Source: an uncultured Clostridia bacterium
GTDB lineage: Bacteria; Bacillota; Clostridia; Christensenellales; Aristaeellaceae
Length of the DNA stretch: 7,386 bases
Reading direction: 5' to 3'
Assembly: GCA_947600345.1 (NCBI GenBank)
Contig: CANQGC010000139.1
Span: 1-7,386, forward strand
Shown: piece by piece, positions 5,161 through 7,386 of the stretch
How positions within the stretch are numbered: the first letter of the stretch is position 1
Layout: each line of letters starts with the position of its first letter
Translations under genes and position numbers: made by a program
The notes under the pieces: generated by a model
Seen by the model: the letters and a program-made list of their open reading frames with translations, nothing else
What the model was told of the DNA's origin: nothing
Database searches by the model: none

Positions 5161-6194
5161 CCCGCGGCCTCGCCGGGGCGGGGCGGGCGCGTGTCCAGCG
5201 GGTTTGAACGAATCATCTCCGGATGGACGCGGGTGTCGTTCGCGCGGACCAGGCCGTCCAGGAAGCCCTCGTGCAGCGCGCGGTACTCATCGAGCGTCTC
5301 CGCGCGCTTGACGCGCTCGAACAGCGCGTCCGCGCCGGTCAGGCCCTCCAGGAACCAAAGGCTGTACTTGCGCATCTCCGCCACGGCGTAGCGCTCCGGC
5401 TTCTGTTCGCAGAGGCGTGCGGCGAAGCGCAGCAGCACCTCCACGCGCTCGGCGGCGCCGCGCTCCCGGGACGGCTCGCCGCGCTCTAAGGCCCGGATGT
5501 CGTCGAAGATCCAGGGCGACTTCAGCGCCGCCCGGCCGATGCACACGCCCCGCACGCCCACGCTCCGGGCAAACTCCGCCGCGTCCCCCGGCCGAACCAC
5601 CGCGCCGTTGGCGTAGAGGGGAATCGACACCGCCGCCCGCACCCGGCGCATGGCCTCGACGTCCACCGGCCCGGCGTACATCTGCGCCTTCGTCCGGCCG
5701 TGGAGGATGATCTCCCCCACCCCGGCGTCCTCGGCCATGCGGGCGATTTCGGGGGCGGTGATGTGCTCCGCGTCCCAGCCCAGGCGCAGCTTGAGCCGCA
5801 CGGGCAGCTCTACCGCGCCGCAAACGGCCCGCAGGATCTCCCCGCAACGCTCCGGATCGCGCAGCAGCGCCGCGCCGTTGCCGCTGCGGATGGCCACCCG
5901 GGCCGGGCAGCCCATGTTGATTTCGATCCGGTCGAAGCGGCCCAGCGCCTCCAGGCGCGCGGCCGCTTTTGCCATGATGGCCGGGTCGTTGCCCAGCAGC
6001 TGGACGGCGAGCTCGCCCTCCTCCGGGCGCCGAAGCAGCAGCGCCTCCATCACCGGCGCGCGCCTGCCCTTCGACCGGGCCACGCCGGCCGCGCCGATCA
6101 TCTCCGTAGTCGCGCCGTCCGCGCCGTACTCGAAGCACAGGCTGCGGAAGGCCGCGCTGCTCATGCCGTCCATCGACGCCAGCAGGCATCGCAA
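5157..6194 (-). CDS. dus: tRNA-dihydrouridine synthase family protein
   Basis: This 345-residue FMN enzyme reduces specific uridines in tRNA to dihydrouridine with NADPH. The N-terminus LLASMDGMSSAAFRSLC matches the family's opening strand (usually LAPM-G-T---FR). INMGCPA (92-98) holds the catalytic Cys96. Further conserved blocks are SGNGAALL (104-111), RLKLRLGW with Lys135, HGRTKAQMY (165-173), NG (196-197) and IGRAAL (219-224). The motifs look most like the DusB/Dus1 group; the exact target base cannot be read from sequence. The start is TTG at 6194, because family homology begins there and GGGGAG lies 10 nt upstream; the next in-frame ATG (6173) would cut into the first conserved strand. 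It follows the amidohydrolase gene by 19 nt in the same operon. Confidence 0.93.
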   Translation of the reverse strand: MRCLLASMDGMSSAAFRSLCFEYGADGATTEMIGAAGVARSKGRRAPVMEALLLRRPEEGELAVQLLGNDPAIMAKAAARLEALGRFDRIEINMGCPARVAIRSGNGAALLRDPERCGEILRAVCGAVELPVRLKLRLGWDAEHITAPEIARMAEDAGVGEIILHGRTKAQMYAGPVDVEAMRRVRAAVSIPLYANGAVVRPGDAAEFARSVGVRGVCIGRAALKSPWIFDDIRALERGEPSRERGAAERVEVLLRFAARLCEQKPERYAVAEMRKYSLWFLEGLTGADALFERVKRAETLDEYRALHEGFLDGLVRANDTRVHPEMIRSNPLDTRPPRPGEAAG

Positions 6195-6204
6195 GCGAAA
6201 TCAG

Positions 6205-6210
6205 CTCCCC
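6205..6210 (-). promoter_or_regulatory. Ribosome binding site for the dus TTG start
   Basis: GGGGAG on the minus strand, within AAGGGGAG, lies just after the upstream gene's stop and 10 nt before TTG 6194. It supports this non-ATG start and translational linkage of the two genes. Confidence 0.65.
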
Positions 6211-6213
6211 TTC

Positions 6214-7068
6214 TCAAAATCTGCGGGCGATCTCCGCGACGCCCGCCGCGAGCTTCGCCTCCGCGCCCTCGCCCAGAATCTCCGCCAGGTACCGGTACTC
6301 GTCCAGCGCCCCCTGCACGTGGGGCACCGCGTAGGCTCCGGCGTCGCTGCCGGGGGCGACGGTTCCGCCCATCGCGGAAAAGCGGCGGATGTTCTCCGCC
6401 TGAAGCTCGAACAGCGGCTTCAGCACTGCGTCCGGATAGCGGCCCTCGCCGATCAGGTTGCCCACGGTGGAGATCGTCGGCGTCCAGATCGCGCCGTTCT
6501 CGGCCATCGCGGCCAGCGCTTCTTCGTCCAGGTAGGCCCCGTGCTCCACGGAATCCACGCCCGCCTCGGCGGCGGCGCGCACCGTCTCCGCGCCGTTGGC
6601 GTGGGCCATCACATGGAAGCCTTCGCCGTGGGCGATGCGGATCAGCTCCGCGATCTCCTCCGGCGGCAGCGGCGAACTGGTGATCACGCCGAAGCGGTCG
6701 AAGTCCATCAGCCCGGAGATCATGATCTTGATGAAGTTCGCGCCCGCAGCCTTCGCCTCGGCCACCAGCGCGGCGTACTCAGCCAAAGTATCGTACCCCC
6801 GCCCGATGAAGCCGCCGTAGCGGCCGCGATGGTGGATGGGAAAGACCGGCGTGCGGTAGTCGATGCCGTACTCCGGCGCGAGCTTCGCGGCATACGCGCC
6901 CACGCCCCAGGCGTCGCCGCCGTCGCGCAGGAAGGCGATTCCCGCGCCCCGGTAGGCGGCCAGGCGCGAGCGAATCAGCGCCTCGTCGGGCTCCTCCCTC
7001 TGGTGGTCGATGGCGGCGCGGTAGTACACGCCGTCCAGGATCATGTGCATGTGGCAGTCGGCAAGCAT
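6214..7068 (-). CDS. Compact metal-dependent amidohydrolase
   Basis: This 284-residue cytosolic enzyme belongs to the amidohydrolase superfamily (TIM barrel), near the imidazolonepropionase- and prolidase-like group. Metal ligands are all visible: His6 and His8 (DCHMH), Lys114 as the likely carboxylated bridge (FIKIMISG), His156 (MAHANG), His176 (VEHGAYL) and Asp242 (GSDAGA). An unusual point is that the chain starts directly at the first barrel strand and ends shortly after the last. It therefore lacks the N- and C-terminal beta-sandwich segments that most relatives have. GGGAGGG lies 8 nt before ATG 7068, so the short N-terminus is genuine. The substrate is unknown; cyclic amides, N-acyl dipeptides or lactones are possible. 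It is the first gene of an operon with dus. Confidence 0.88.
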   Translation of the reverse strand: MLADCHMHMILDGVYYRAAIDHQREEPDEALIRSRLAAYRGAGIAFLRDGGDAWGVGAYAAKLAPEYGIDYRTPVFPIHHRGRYGGFIGRGYDTLAEYAALVAEAKAAGANFIKIMISGLMDFDRFGVITSSPLPPEEIAELIRIAHGEGFHVMAHANGAETVRAAAEAGVDSVEHGAYLDEEALAAMAENGAIWTPTISTVGNLIGEGRYPDAVLKPLFELQAENIRRFSAMGGTVAPGSDAGAYAVPHVQGALDEYRYLAEILGEGAEAKLAAGVAEIARRF

Positions 7069-7094
7069 ACCATCGTCCCTCCCTTGCGCCCACC

Positions 7095-7123
7095 ATTATA
7101 CTCCCCTCGATTGACAAAATCAA
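7095..7123 (-). promoter_or_regulatory. Promoter of the amidohydrolase-dus operon
   Basis: On the minus strand, TTGATT (7123-7118) and TATAAT (7100-7095) are 17 bp apart. Its -35 box lies inside the spacer of the divergent rubrerythrin promoter, so polymerase can probably occupy only one at a time. Confidence 0.75.
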
Positions 7124-7139
7124 ATTTTGTTTTTATAAT
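7111..7139 (+). promoter_or_regulatory. Consensus sigma-A promoter of rubrerythrin
   Basis: TTGACA (7111-7116) and TATAAT (7134-7139) are 17 bp apart, a perfect match. The expected leader is about 53 nt. Confidence 0.9.
7114..7130. promoter_or_regulatory. Dyad shared by the divergent promoters
   Basis: ACAAAAT (7114-7120) and ATTTTGT (7124-7130) are perfect inverted halves around CAA. The dyad covers the amidohydrolase -35 box and part of the rubrerythrin -35 and spacer, a position from which one protein could control both. It may also be chance in AT-rich DNA. Confidence 0.4.
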
Positions 7140-7147
7140 GATAGTCA
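7133..7147 (+). promoter_or_regulatory. Possible Fur/PerR-family operator at the rubrerythrin -10
   Basis: TTATAATGATAGTCA has a perfect left half of the known PerR box (TTATAAT) and a degraded right half. It also resembles the GATAATGATAATC core of Fur boxes. Rubrerythrin is a classic PerR target in anaerobic Bacillota, so the placement makes sense. However, the left half coincides with the -10 box and could match by chance. Confidence 0.35.
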
Positions 7148-7198
7148 GCGTTACAAATCGGCATGACGCGGTTATATATCCTGTAGGAGGTGTATAGA

Positions 7199-7386
7199 AT
7201 GGAATTGAAGGGCAGCAAGACTGAGAAGAATTTGATGGCAGCGTTCGCCGGCGAGAGCCAGGCGCGCAACAAGTACACCTACTTCGCCAGCGTCGCGAAG
7301 AAGGAGGGCTACGAGCAGATCAGCGCGATCTTCCTCAAGACCGCCGACAACGAGAAGGAGCACGCCAAGATGTGGTTCAAGGCGCT
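7199..7386 (+). CDS. rbr: Rubrerythrin, 5' part (cut by window end)
   Basis: The first 62 codons of a non-haem diiron peroxidase that detoxifies hydrogen peroxide in anaerobes with electrons from rubredoxin-like partners. The N-terminus (KGSKTEKNLMAAFAGESQAR) is typical. Diiron ligands in the visible part are Glu19 (AGES), Glu52 and His55 (NEKEHAK), matching Glu20, Glu53 and His56 of the Desulfovibrio enzyme. The rest of the ferritin-like bundle and the rubredoxin domain lie outside the window. AGGAGGTG (7185-7192), a full anti-Shine-Dalgarno match, lies 6 nt before ATG 7199. With the perfect promoter this predicts high expression. Confidence 0.95.
   Translation, partial: MELKGSKTEKNLMAAFAGESQARNKYTYFASVAKKEGYEQISAIFLKTADNEKEHAKMWFKA

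Noticed and set aside
5650..7197. 515-aa plus-strand open frame
   Set aside because: It is antisense to both dus and the amidohydrolase and runs across their intergenic region and the promoter region. It has Arg/Ala/Ser-rich shadow composition and no domain.

Overview
The window looks like chromosomal DNA of a GC-rich, anaerobic, low-complexity-promoter Bacillota (Clostridia-like) bacterium. The reasons are the start of a rubrerythrin gene, strong GGAGG-type ribosome binding sites before almost every gene, and housekeeping promoters that sit close to the sigma-A consensus with 17-bp spacers. High-GC gut Clostridia such as Christensenellales or Oscillospirales would fit, but no marker gene fixes the lineage.

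Layout, left to right. (1) Positions 1-255 hold no gene. They carry a run of strong hairpins: 6-28, 33-52, 105-139 and 177-211, the last two enclosed by a 12-bp inverted repeat at 63-74/223-234. (2) A perfect consensus promoter drives a membrane-anchored SGNH/GDSL hydrolase (322-1050, +). (3) Convergent to it is fucU, an L-fucose mutarotase (1097-1540, -), with its own promoter. (4) A visibly more AT-rich islet holds a divergent pair: a four-helix membrane protein with a C-terminal zinc ribbon (1656-2216, -) and a regulator with two XRE-type HTH domains (2411-2932, +). An almost perfect dyad lies between them. (5) After a good terminator, 2965-3182 is gene-free and carries a second hairpin and a second copy of a 27-bp repeat also found at 40-66. 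(6) A perfect promoter drives a secreted, probably lipid-anchored M14 zinc carboxypeptidase with an SH3-like C-terminal domain (3263-4669, +). (7) A small single-pass membrane protein with an acidic tail follows (4831-5160, +). (8) Its stop codon overlaps that of a tRNA-dihydrouridine synthase (5157-6194, -), which is the second gene of an operon led by a compact metal-dependent amidohydrolase (6214-7068, -). (9) Overlapping divergent promoters serve that operon and rubrerythrin (7199 to the window end, +, truncated).

Most genes are independent single-gene units. The only operon is amidohydrolase-dus. Two themes recur: hydrolases that act at the envelope (SGNH, M14-SH3b), each preceded by the same hairpin/27-bp repeat, and a self-contained regulator/membrane-protein pair that could be acquired. 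The best candidates for something undescribed are the hairpin repeat family and the tandem-HTH/zinc-ribbon pair. No CRISPR, transposase, tRNA or rRNA was seen.
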